A stretch of DNA of 64,000 nucleotides from Candidatus Pacearchaeota archaeon (GTDB lineage Archaea; Nanobdellota; Nanobdellia; Pacearchaeales; GW2011-AR1), in assembly GCA_019659125.1 (NCBI GenBank), contig JAIFVX010000002.1, forward strand, positions 1 to 64,000, in the 5' to 3' direction. Position numbers and translations under genes: made by a program. Below, piece by piece: positions 1 to 7,100 of the stretch (the stretch's first letter is position 1; each line of letters begins with the position of its first letter). A model generated the notes under the pieces. It was not told where the DNA came from, ran no database searches, and worked only from the letters and a program-made list of their open reading frames with translations.

Positions 1-2404
1 TGACTGTATAGCCTCCATCTGCAATGCTTGCGTTGCTTGCATTGAAATTAAGGTTAGCATTGTTCTGCATAGTCTTGTTATTGACACCAGAATCCAAGGT
101 GTAATTGCAGATTCCGCTTTCATTCAAGGTGACATTAAAGATGATAGGCAAGGTAGTGTAGATTTGATTCTGAGGTTGATTGATGGTTACAAGAGGAGGA
201 GTTATATCGGGCGCTTGATAAATAAGCGTGAAGTTGCTTGCATTCCATGCGAAATTGCTTTCATTGTCATAGACAAGATAATTCCAGAAGTAGGTTCCTT
301 CAGCAGGGAGTGTGACTGAAATGTTTGTGTTGTTGATTGTTCCGGTTATTGCCCTGAATGTTGTGTTCACGAGAGAGGTCTCATTCCAGATATAGAGAGT
401 TGCATTTGCTAGCTGAGTGTTATCGGTGAACGTAGAGTTGAAGCCCACGGTTGAACTTGTGATTGTGGCTCCGTCTTCAGGGTTATAGAGGTTAACGACA
501 GGAGGAGAAGCCTCATAGATTCTTGGAGTCTTTACGAAAGTGTTTGCGATGTTGTATCGCAGTCCTATCGTCCTATCAGTCGTGGAGTCTGCATCGCCAA
601 ATCCAAGCTCTATGTATAGCCATTCACCTTCCTGGAAGATGTGGCTCTGGTTGGAGGTTATATTGAATGAGACATTCGTATAGATTTGGTTGACTGCAGG
701 ATGATTTTGACGAGCACCATTGCTTGCTCTCCATCCACTCTGTCCTCCACCACACACCCCTCCAGTACAGTTCGTGGCAAACAAGTCTTTCACAACATGG
801 AAGGCACCGCTTGTGACATTCACAATGCTTACTCGAACAAAGGTCCTTTCTCCGTTAACAATCGCTACTGCCTGTCCACCCATAAGAGAAATGTTAAACT
901 GAAAGTCTCCTTGTGAAATCTGATATCCTGTTAGATTATCATCCCAAATCCATCCCGGGCCAACGCTGTAATTCAACCTGCTTGAAAGGCTGGCATTGTT
1001 TGCCGGATTCGTTGCTGTCGTGTTGGCGATGGCTGCTATGATGGGGAACCATTGCCCTATTCCTGATGCATCGGTCGGAACTTGGTTGGCATCAAACTCT
1101 CCCGGCCAGCTTATGTTGACTGCATTAGGAGATCCTGTTCCCAGTTTCATGGCCCTTGCAGGAAAAGAGCCCCCCGTTATTGTGCTGTTGAAGAATAGAG
1201 TTACAATGCCTGTCGGAGGGTCAATAATATGGTCAAACTCCACACTTCCGCCTATAATCTTGAGATCAAACGTGTCCTGGTTTCCCTGCAGGTTCGCCAG
1301 AAGCACTTTGTTGTAAGCATTCTCCTGTATATTAGTAAAGGATGTAATGACTGTGTCCTTACCTTGCTCGTATATCTCAATCGTGGGTGTTCCCGAGACA
1401 ATCCTTGGCCAGATGCTAATATCATTACCGGAGTCGAGAGGTCTTTCAAACGTTATCCTTACATACTCTCCATTCCCAATCGGCCCGCTCCAGACATTAT
1501 CCAGGGTGTTAACTTCGTTATAGATATCGGAAATGAATTCTCTGTTTGTATCAAGATGCTCCGCCCCTGAAATTACAATAATCTCAAAGGTCTGCGTGCT
1601 TAGATGAGGGACAGTCCACGATACATAGTCGTAGACTCCATTTCCATCCGTATCCTGGATTGCATCGGGAGTTATGTATTGAGATGATTCAACCCAATAC
1701 ACTTTCACTCGTGAAGGATCTTTAATCTTGAAGTCCTCAGAAATATTAGTAAATGCATGAACATCAGTGTAGTGCAGATCTTCGGGGCCGCTTATTTTTA
1801 CCCGCTTTCCTTGCCTTGAATCTTCTTCCTGTGCTTGTGGCGCTTCGGTATAATATTCTATCTCATCAGCATCAGAAGCAGCTATGTGCTTGCCTTCATG
1901 CTTTTCCGCCTTGCCATCCTTATTCACTGTGATATTCATGGCTCCTACAGGCAGATCATTCTCTTTCGCTGTTTTCCTTGTCCATTTGACTGGCTGGTTG
2001 AGGATGATAGGATCATGAGTATCGATGCTTTCATCTGCAGAGAGGGTAGTATTAGGCAGAGATTCATTGCTTATTTCTCTTTCACTGGATTGAGGAATGG
2101 ATTCTGTAACAGCTGTGCTGTTTTCAGTATCTAGAGTTGTATTGGAATCTATAAGAGATTCATTATCAGCAGGTGCAATTTCCTCAGAAAGAAACTGAAA
2201 AACCGAAAATCCTGTTGGCCTCATCTTTGGCGAAATAATGAGAAAGATTACAAGAATAATGAAAATAAGGATGTAGGATAAATGCATTTTCCTTTCAGGC
2301 TTACCCACATAGCTTGTTACAACTTTACCATTCAGTCGCTTGTTTTCATAGAGGTAGGGACCAAAGACTTTACCGTTCTTTTTTATATATTTTTTATGCA
2401 CCAC
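1..2404 (-). CDS. large membrane-anchored surface glycoprotein, 3' end beyond window
   Basis: The minus strand is open from a GTG at 2404 to the window edge, about 800 codons with no stop. The N-terminus reads VVHKKYIKKNGKVFGPY, a short Lys/Gly/Tyr-rich module, followed by one hydrophobic segment (about residues 43-57) and then a very long outside part rich in N-glycosylation sequons (NTT, NST, NES, NIS). The outside part is beta-rich, and near the edge shows Ig-like wording such as FNSTFTDN and ITPPLVTI. It is probably an S-layer or adhesin-like protein anchored by its N-terminus. The start is supported by a TATA box at 2444-2452; GTG 2401 and ATG 2287 are alternatives. Its partners and exact role are unknown. 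Confidence 0.82.
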   Translation of the reverse strand, partial: MVHKKYIKKNGKVFGPYLYENKRLNGKVVTSYVGKPERKMHLSYILIFIILVIFLIISPKMRPTGFSVFQFLSEEIAPADNESLIDSNTTLDTENSTAVTESIPQSSEREISNESLPNTTLSADESIDTHDPIILNQPVKWTRKTAKENDLPVGAMNITVNKDGKAEKHEGKHIAASDADEIEYYTEAPQAQEEDSRQGKRVKISGPEDLHYTDVHAFTNISEDFKIKDPSRVKVYWVESSQYITPDAIQDTDGNGVYDYVSWTVPHLSTQTFEIIVISGAEHLDTNREFISDIYNEVNTLDNVWSGPIGNGEYVRITFERPLDSGNDISIWPRIVSGTPTIEIYEQGKDTVITSFTNIQENAYNKVLLANLQGNQDTFDLKIIGGSVEFDHIIDPPTGIVTLFFNSTITGGSFPARAMKLGTGSPNAVNISWPGEFDANQVPTDASGIGQWFPIIAAIANTTATNPANNASLSSRLNYSVGPGWIWDDNLTGYQISQGDFQFNISLMGGQAVAIVNGERTFVRVSIVNVTSGAFHVVKDLFATNCTGGVCGGGQSGWRASNGARQNHPAVNQIYTNVSFNITSNQSHIFQEGEWLYIELGFGDADSTTDRTIGLRYNIANTFVKTPRIYEASPPVVNLYNPEDGATITSSTVGFNSTFTDNTQLANATLYIWNETSLVNTTFRAITGTINNTNISVTLPAEGTYFWNYLVYDNESNFAWNASNFTLIYQAPDITPPLVTINQPQNQIYTTLPIIFNVTLNESGICNYTLDSGVNNKTMQNNANLNFNASNASIADGGYTV

Positions 2405-2443
2405 TTTTATTCGGACAAGTCCAGGGTAAGAGGGAAATACGTC

Positions 2444-2452
2444 TATATAAAA
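2444..2452 (-). promoter_or_regulatory. TATA box of the surface-protein gene
   Basis: The minus strand reads TTTTATATA here. It lies about 44 bases before the GTG start at 2404, so a start site near 2422 would leave a short leader. This placement supports the upstream GTG over the internal ATG at 2287. Confidence 0.5.
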
Positions 2453-2474
2453 CCTGTGTAGAAGTTATCCTACA

Positions 2475-3134
2475 CTACAATGTCGTCTGTTTATCGCCTG
2501 GAAAGAACGATTTCCAGGTAGCCCATGATTTTCTGAATATTCCGGAATCCTTATGCTTCTTCCCATGCTTCTTTACGAATTCCTGGGTGAATGGATCTGA
2601 AGGATACCCTGAACCAATATCACCATATTGTTTTTTCAGCTTGGAGACTTCTTCCTCTCTTACCACTTTCGCAAGAATAGATGCTGCCGAGACGGAGGGA
2701 TGGTTGACATCGGCCTTGTGCTCGCACACTACAGCAAGGTTTGAGGGATGTCTAATGAACTCCATCAACTTGTTCGTCCAGGACTTGATATTGACTGAAG
2801 GGCAGTCAATGATGACCTTAATCGTTTCCTTTTCCGTATTGAGTTTATTGATGATTTCGGCAGCTTTCATTGCCTCCAAGGTATTGAGATTAATGCCTGA
2901 ATGGATTGCATGGTCTATCTGCTCGGGAAACGCCTTGACTGCATGGACATCGACAGCAAGAGATTTGATAAGCTCGGCAAGCCGTATCCGTGTAGGATGA
3001 TTCAATTTCTTTGAATCACGGATTCCTTTCTTCTTTAGAATCTCTTCTACATTTTCCTCTACAAGAACTCCTGCAAGAATCATAGGGCCAATCAAGGGCC
3101 CTCTGCCAGCGTCATCTATACCCATTACTAACAT
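2475..3134 (-). CDS. rnhB: ribonuclease HII
   Basis: This 219-residue protein matches archaeal RNase HII, which cuts the RNA strand of RNA/DNA hybrids and single ribonucleotides embedded in DNA. The N-terminal active-site block reads GIDDAGRGPLIGPM. The family normally has Asp-Glu (DEAGRG); here the second acid is Asp, so a carboxylate is kept but shortened. Further conserved parts are DSKKL (about residue 40), IIDCPS near 109 with a catalytic-type Asp, and KADVNHPSVSAASILAKV near 139-156 containing the third acidic motif. Length is normal for the family. It stands alone, divergent from the surface-protein side and followed by the initiator tRNA upstream. Confidence 0.95.
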   Translation of the reverse strand: MLVMGIDDAGRGPLIGPMILAGVLVEENVEEILKKKGIRDSKKLNHPTRIRLAELIKSLAVDVHAVKAFPEQIDHAIHSGINLNTLEAMKAAEIINKLNTEKETIKVIIDCPSVNIKSWTNKLMEFIRHPSNLAVVCEHKADVNHPSVSAASILAKVVREEEVSKLKKQYGDIGSGYPSDPFTQEFVKKHGKKHKDSGIFRKSWATWKSFFPGDKQTTL

Positions 3135-3172
3135 TCATTGATTATGAAACAGCATTATAAAAAGATATTGAA

Positions 3173-3247
3173 TAGCAGCGGTTGGATTTGAACCAACGAC
3201 CTCCGGGTTATGGGCCCGGCGAACACTCCAGGCTGTTCCACGCTGCT
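3173..3247 (-). tRNA. initiator tRNA-Met (CAT)
   Basis: A full cloverleaf reads on the minus strand, with acceptor AGCAGCG/CGCTGCT, T arm TTGG-TTCAAAT-CCAA, and anticodon stem CCGGG/CCCGG enclosing loop CCCATAA with anticodon CAT. The A1:U72 pair and three consecutive G:C pairs at the base of the anticodon stem are the marks of archaeal initiator tRNA, not elongator tRNA. The discriminator is A and CCA is not encoded. A TATA-like palindrome at 3271-3279 sits 28 bases before the 5' end. Confidence 0.95.
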
Positions 3248-3270
3248 ATGAATTTATAGGCATAGAAGGG

Positions 3271-3279
3271 CTTTTAAAG
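3271..3279. promoter_or_regulatory. palindromic TATA box shared by tRNA-iMet and the plus-strand operon
   Basis: The sequence CTTTTAAAG is its own reverse complement. Its centre lies 28 bases from the 5' end of the initiator tRNA on the minus strand and 25 bases from the ATG at 3300 on the plus strand. Both are canonical archaeal TATA distances, and no other TATA-like element fits either gene equally well. Confidence 0.6.
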
Positions 3280-3299
3280 TTTGTCTTATTGTTTATGAG

Positions 3300-3527
3300 A
3301 TGAGTGGGCCAGGAGAGGGAAAAATAAAGTTAGGGAAGGCTGATGTCTACCTACATGTGAAAGGAAAATCAGGAGCTTCTGTAACGCACATTGATGTTGA
3401 GTTGCCTGAATTAAACAAGATAATCAAGGACAAGGAAAGTACCTATGTGGGTGGAAAGAAAGGTGGTATTTTCCTCGGATTGAAAAAAGAAATGATCGAA
3501 CGGGCGGAGAAACTAGCGCATGAATAA
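3300..3527 (+). CDS. small conserved-looking protein of unknown function
   Basis: The protein has 75 residues, is soluble and charged, with Gly-rich turns (GKSGAS, VGGKKGGIFLG) and a helical C-terminus. The ATG at 3295 meets a stop at once, so the ATG at 3300, 25 bases from the TATA box, is the start; this suggests a leaderless mRNA. The gene overlaps the following membrane-protein gene by 8 bases, so they form one operon. I do not recognise the family. Confidence 0.75.
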   Translation: MSGPGEGKIKLGKADVYLHVKGKSGASVTHIDVELPELNKIIKDKESTYVGGKKGGIFLGLKKEMIERAEKLAHE

Positions 3528-4116
3528 GAAATACTGGCTCTTAATCCTCTTCAATCTAGCCTATATCGTAGGATTTACCTTCTATTACACCAGCATAAAG
3601 AACTATGAGTTTCTCCTCTATATTGCAGTGCTTGTGGCACTCTTTATTCTTGTACTCGGAATCCAAAAGAAAGTAAAATTCAGTTATGCTATCTTATGGA
3701 TGCTTTCTATCTGGGGTCTCTTACATATGATGGGTGGAGGAGCGCATCTTCCCAGCGGAACCGTGCTCTATAAGTGGGTTCCCTTTGTAGCCTATGATGG
3801 AACAAGCATTGATAGCGACTTCATCATCTTGAAGTTTGATCAAGTATTACATTTCTACATCTATTTTGTCATGAGCATCATTCTCGCGCACCTTTTCAAA
3901 TCTCATGTTAAGGACAAGAGATTCCTCTTCTACTTCCTCATCACCATGGCAAGCGTTGGAGTCAGCGCCCTCAATGAACTTGTTGAATTCTCAGCAGTAG
4001 TTTTCCTTGGAAAGACAGGTGTGGGCGGCTATTACAATACTCTTCTTGACCTTCTCTTCAACACTCTTGGAGCTATTGTTGGTTCCACCACGGCCTATTT
4101 CCTTAACAAACGATGA
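3520..4116 (+). CDS. YjdF/DUF2238-like integral membrane protein
   Basis: This 198-residue protein has about six hydrophobic segments spread over its length (near 5-25, 29-46, 54-71, 107-127, 134-152, 175-193). The conserved blocks MMGGGAHLPSGTVLY, FDQVLHFYIYFV and NELVEFSAVVF with KTGVGGYYNTLLDLLFN match the YjdF (DUF2238) family of polytopic membrane proteins, whose biochemical function is not established. It overlaps its neighbours by 8 bases upstream and 4 bases (ATGA) downstream, showing translation-coupled operon structure. The conserved His, Asp and Glu in the membrane blocks could bind a ligand or metal; that is inference. Confidence 0.85.
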   Translation: MNKKYWLLILFNLAYIVGFTFYYTSIKNYEFLLYIAVLVALFILVLGIQKKVKFSYAILWMLSIWGLLHMMGGGAHLPSGTVLYKWVPFVAYDGTSIDSDFIILKFDQVLHFYIYFVMSIILAHLFKSHVKDKRFLFYFLITMASVGVSALNELVEFSAVVFLGKTGVGGYYNTLLDLLFNTLGAIVGSTTAYFLNKR

Positions 4117-4520
4117 TAGATAGAGACGGTCAACGATATGGCAGCTTTCAGAGGTTTTTAGGTGAGCTTGCTGAAGAGGTTGCACAAGAATTAGGAACGA
4201 AACGCTCTAAAATATCTCTAGAGCCTGTCTTGTATCTCGATGATGAATGCAGTGAACATTATGACGTTTATCGTGAACGGGGGTTGTTTATGTGGCTATG
4301 GAAACAAGAAATTGCTAATATTCAACTTAAAGTGTATAGCTCTAATGACCTTTATTGTGTTAACATAATGTCTCATTGCCATGAAATACTCTCATCGGCA
4401 CGGCACCTTATTACCGAGCAAGAATCCTACTTATTTGAAGAAGCTCATCTTTATGAGCAAGGAAAATCCGGATTCAGCGTTTTGAAGCGACGTGAATCGG
4501 TCCGACGTCCCCACTCATAA
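4113..4520 (+). CDS. hypothetical soluble protein
   Basis: The protein has 135 residues with no membrane segment and a mixed alpha/beta composition. It starts at an ATG that overlaps the stop of the YjdF-like gene in the ATGA arrangement, so it is the third gene of that operon. The C-terminus is basic (KRRESVRRPHS). It has no motif I recognise. The overlap and normal composition make it a real gene. Confidence 0.65.
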   Translation: MIDRDGQRYGSFQRFLGELAEEVAQELGTKRSKISLEPVLYLDDECSEHYDVYRERGLFMWLWKQEIANIQLKVYSSNDLYCVNIMSHCHEILSSARHLITEQESYLFEEAHLYEQGKSGFSVLKRRESVRRPHS

Positions 4521-4588
4521 CAAACCTTTAAAGATTTTATCTGTAACGTGACAACAAGCGTTTAAAATTATCAATTCTCTTTAGTTAC

Positions 4589-5253
4589 ATGAATGAAAAA
4601 GAGGCCGAGCTCATAGGTATGCATGTTGGAGATGGAACCCTCTATCTTGCAGGTAAAACCCTTGTTTGGGAAATGAGAGGAAGCATTCATGAACAGGAAT
4701 ATTATCAATATGTGTCTCAGTTGATTAAAGACCTTCTTCAAGTAGAAGCTAAACCTAAATATAGAGGTCCAAATAGCTATGGAATTCAAACAACAAATAA
4801 AGTTATCTCGAAGTTCTTTATTGATAATGGATTCAAACCCGGAAAAAAGGTCTATACAGTTTCTATACCTGATTACATCAAAGATAGTTCTAATGAAGTT
4901 AAACGTGTATTTGTAAGGGGCTATTTGATACGGATGGTTGTGTAAGATTTGAGAAAAATAGGACAAAAATAAGATATTATCCTAGAATAGAATTCAGTTC
5001 TGCCTCTAAGGCCTTGAGAAATGATCTGATATTGTTATTTAATGAGCTTGGATTTAAATCATATGGATGGCAGAACAAGAGAAAGGATGGTGAGGAGTTT
5101 AGAGTCTCTCTTGCAGGTTTTGCACAGCTTGATAAATGGATAAGAGAGATAAATTCATCTAATTTAAAGCATCTTAGCCGAATTAAGAATGGTCTATTGA
5201 ACAAATATAAAGTCTCGTTAAAAATCAAATCACAAATATTTAAAAGACACTAA
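4589..5253 (+). pseudogene. LAGLIDADG homing endonuclease, frameshifted
   Basis: Two reading frames together make one LAGLIDADG protein. The first (4589-4945) starts MNEKEAELIGMHVGDGTL, the first LAGLIDADG helix, and ends in nonsense after VFVRGY. The second frame from 4921 continues with LFDTDGCV, the second catalytic helix, and runs to the stop at 5253. Joining them requires one extra base near the G-run at 4917-4920, so a single-base deletion (or a read error) breaks the gene. Reconstructed length is about 221 residues, similar to the intact relative at 47950-48693. The gene has its own TATA-like box (TTTAAAA near 4561) and ends 15 bases before tRNA-Ser on the same strand. Confidence 0.85.
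5238..5245 (+). promoter_or_regulatory. TATA box of tRNA-Ser inside the endonuclease 3' end
   Basis: ATTTAAAA lies 27 bases before the tRNA-Ser 5' end, the normal archaeal TATA position. It is formed by the last codons of the LAGLIDADG gene (residues IFKR before the stop). Confidence 0.6.
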
Positions 5254-5268
5254 TTATACCTTAAAGTG

Positions 5269-5351
5269 GCCCGGATGGCACAGCGGTCACTGCGCGAGAT
5301 TGCTAATCTCGTTTCCTCACGGATTCCCAGGTTCAAATCCTGGTCCGGGCG
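5269..5351 (+). tRNA. tRNA-Ser (GCT)
   Basis: This is a complete class II tRNA: acceptor GCCCGGA/TCCGGGC, anticodon stem CGAGA/TCTCG around loop TTGCTAA with anticodon GCT, a long variable arm (TTTCCTCACGGATTC), T arm CCAGG-TTCAAAT-CCTGG, and discriminator G, the usual serine identity base. There is no intron and CCA is not encoded. It decodes AGC and AGU. Confidence 0.96.
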
Positions 5352-5392
5352 TTCAACTAAGAATATAAATAGAGTATTTTGTTAATAGTACG

Positions 5393-5992
5393 ATGAGAAA
5401 AATTATTGTTCTATCGTTTATAACACTCGATGGTGTCATGCAGGCGCCTGGCGGACCTGAAGAAGATACTTCTGGCGGTTTCAAATATGGCGGGTGGACA
5501 GTCCCTTATTTTGACAAGTTTTCTGGTAAGGAAATGGCTAAACAAATGAACAGACCATTTGACCTTTTGCTTGGTAGAAAGACTTATGAAATATTTGCTG
5601 GATATTGGCCACATCACGAAAAGGGTTGGCCCGGTGTTAATGACGTGACTAAGTATGTTGTTTCAAAAACATTGTCCAAGTATGAATGGAAGAACTCAGT
5701 TCTTATAAAAAGCAATGTAGTACGAGAAATAGAAAAACTCAAACAACAAGATGGACCAGATTTGCATGTTTATGGTAGCGGCAAACTTATTCAGACCTTG
5801 CTTGAGCATGATTTGGTAGATGAAATGTGGCTTAAAATTTTTCCCTTAACATTAGGTCAAGGAAAACGCTTGTTTGACAGAGGAACAATACCTGCAGCTT
5901 TCAATCTCATTGAATCGAAGACCTCCCCAAGCGGCGTTATTTTTGCTTCCTACAAACGCGCCGGAAAAGTAAAAACGGGGTCGTTTGATTAG
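5393..5992 (+). CDS. RibD C-terminal/dihydrofolate-reductase-like protein
   Basis: This 199-residue single-domain protein opens MRKIIVLSFITLDGVMQAPGG, the first strand and loop of the DHFR/RibD reductase fold, and carries LLGRKTYEIFAGYWP near 63-77 and the dinucleotide-binding block HVYGSGKLIQTLLEHDLVDEM near 125-145. These are typical of the YyaP/YwjB-like family of NADPH-binding reductases with unknown substrates. A paralogue sits at 11764-12360. It is the first gene of a plus-strand block whose members resemble bacterial genes; the next gene begins two bases after its stop. The substrate cannot be read from sequence. Confidence 0.9.
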   Translation: MRKIIVLSFITLDGVMQAPGGPEEDTSGGFKYGGWTVPYFDKFSGKEMAKQMNRPFDLLLGRKTYEIFAGYWPHHEKGWPGVNDVTKYVVSKTLSKYEWKNSVLIKSNVVREIEKLKQQDGPDLHVYGSGKLIQTLLEHDLVDEMWLKIFPLTLGQGKRLFDRGTIPAAFNLIESKTSPSGVIFASYKRAGKVKTGSFD

Positions 5993-5994
5993 TT

Positions 5995-6420
5995 ATGGGT
6001 GAAATAAAAACAAAAGAGAATGATGCAAGCGTTAGGGACTTCATAGAGGCTATTAAAGATGCGCAAGCAAAAGAAAATGCCTTCACACTTCTCTCCATGT
6101 TTAAAGAAGTAACAAAGGAGTATCCAAAAATGTGGGGTAGCAGAATGATAGGATTTGGGAAGTATCACTATAAGTCTGAGAAAAGTAAGCAGGAAGGGGA
6201 CTGGCCCCTTATTGGTTTTTCTGCAGGAAAGCAGACTTTGACACTTTATTTAATGTCTGGGGCGAAGAACCATGCACCGTTACTCAAGGAGCTAGGCAAA
6301 CACAAGATGAGCACGGGCTCTTGTGTCTATATCAGAAGGCTGGCTGATGTCGATCTCAATGTTCTCAAGAGACTTATTAAAGAGTCATTTATCGTCAAGA
6401 AGAAAAGCTTAAATAAATAA
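5995..6420 (+). CDS. DUF1801 domain protein
   Basis: The 141-residue protein has the DUF1801 signature: SVRDFIEAI at the start, PKMWGSRMIGFGKYHYK near 45-61, IGFSAGKQTLTLYL near 72-85, and HKMSTGSCVYIRRL near 102-115, followed by the typical ADVDLNVLKRLI helix. Bacterial members are related to YdhG and frataxin-like folds, but the biochemical role is unclear. It starts two bases after the DHFR-like gene, so co-transcription is likely. Confidence 0.9.
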   Translation: MGEIKTKENDASVRDFIEAIKDAQAKENAFTLLSMFKEVTKEYPKMWGSRMIGFGKYHYKSEKSKQEGDWPLIGFSAGKQTLTLYLMSGAKNHAPLLKELGKHKMSTGSCVYIRRLADVDLNVLKRLIKESFIVKKKSLNK

Positions 6421-6436
6421 TGGAATAATCGATAGC

Positions 6437-6679
6437 ATGAAAACACATAACAAGCAAGTGCACAAGCTGCCTGCAGACTTACGAAAAGCCATTACCTCTA
6501 ACAAGGATGCATTGGCGGTGTGGGGGACAATTACTCCACTCGCACGCAACGAGTGGATATGCTGGGTTACATCGGGAAAGAAAGAGGAGACAAGAACCAT
6601 TCGCATCGAGAAGGCACTCTCTAAACTAGCAGGTGGAATGCGCCGCCCCTGTTGTTGGGCTGGCTGTCCACATCGTTGA
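6437..6679 (+). CDS. YdeI/OmpD-associated-like small protein
   Basis: This 80-residue protein matches the C-terminal part of the YdeI/OmpD-associated family: LPADLRKAI, then TPLARNEWICWVTSGKKEET and RIEKALSKLAGGMRRPCCW. The C-terminal WAGCPHR with paired Cys is typical. Bacterial homologues are often listed as bacteriocin-protection proteins; function in archaea is unknown. It is 17 bases downstream of the DUF1801 gene, a pairing also common in bacteria since both domains occur together, suggesting joint transfer. Confidence 0.85.
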   Translation: MKTHNKQVHKLPADLRKAITSNKDALAVWGTITPLARNEWICWVTSGKKEETRTIRIEKALSKLAGGMRRPCCWAGCPHR

Positions 6680-6737
6680 ACTGATTGATATTCACCTGGG
6701 GGATAGTCTTTAAATATCCAAGCTGAGTAGATAGAGT

Positions 6738-7076
6738 ATGGGCGCGCAAAAAACGTGGGCCTGGATTATCGGTATTGTTCTTGTTTTGACGGGGCTTTTA
6801 GGGTTTGTTAATGATCCTGTTCTAGGCATTTTTAATGTAAATGGATTGCATAACACGGTGCATATTCTAACGGGCTTAGTATTCATCTGGGGAGCGTGGG
6901 GTGGATTTGCGAGACCTGTTAATAAGTCAGTAGGAGTAATTTATATCCTTCTCGCACTTCTTGGGTTTTTTGTACCTCTTACATTCTTAGACTTGAGTGC
7001 AGGAGCTGATCCTGATAACTTCCTTCACCTAGGAGTAGGAATAATCTCAGCCCTTGTTGGTTGGATGGCTGACTAG
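6738..7076 (+). CDS. DUF4383-like membrane protein
   Basis: The 112-residue protein has four hydrophobic segments (near 7-25, 41-58, 69-88, 97-111). FVNDPVLGIFNVNGLHNTVHILTG resembles the DUF4383 family, small four-helix membrane proteins with a conserved His in the first loop. A TATA box (TTTAAAT near 6711) lies about 26 bases before the ATG, giving a leaderless start. It lies directly before the FAD oxidoreductase. No biochemical function is known. Confidence 0.75.
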   Translation: MGAQKTWAWIIGIVLVLTGLLGFVNDPVLGIFNVNGLHNTVHILTGLVFIWGAWGGFARPVNKSVGVIYILLALLGFFVPLTFLDLSAGADPDNFLHLGVGIISALVGWMAD

Positions 7077-7100
7077 GAAGTTTTTCTTCATATAATTCAC

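Noticed and set aside
1229-1570. plus-strand frames opposite the surface protein
   Set aside because: The minus strand is open throughout with sequons and domain-like wording; the plus frames are short and without homology.
2314-3000. 228-codon plus-strand frame
   Set aside because: It lies antisense to rnhB, whose motifs are unmistakable; composition is Ser/Phe/Cys-rich as expected of a shadow.
3173-3247. elongator tRNA-Met
   Set aside because: A1:U72 and three G:C pairs in the anticodon stem mark initiator tRNA.
4917-4923. programmed frameshift in the endonuclease
   Set aside because: No slippery heptamer or downstream structure is evident; a simple base loss in a G-run explains it better, and a read error is possible.
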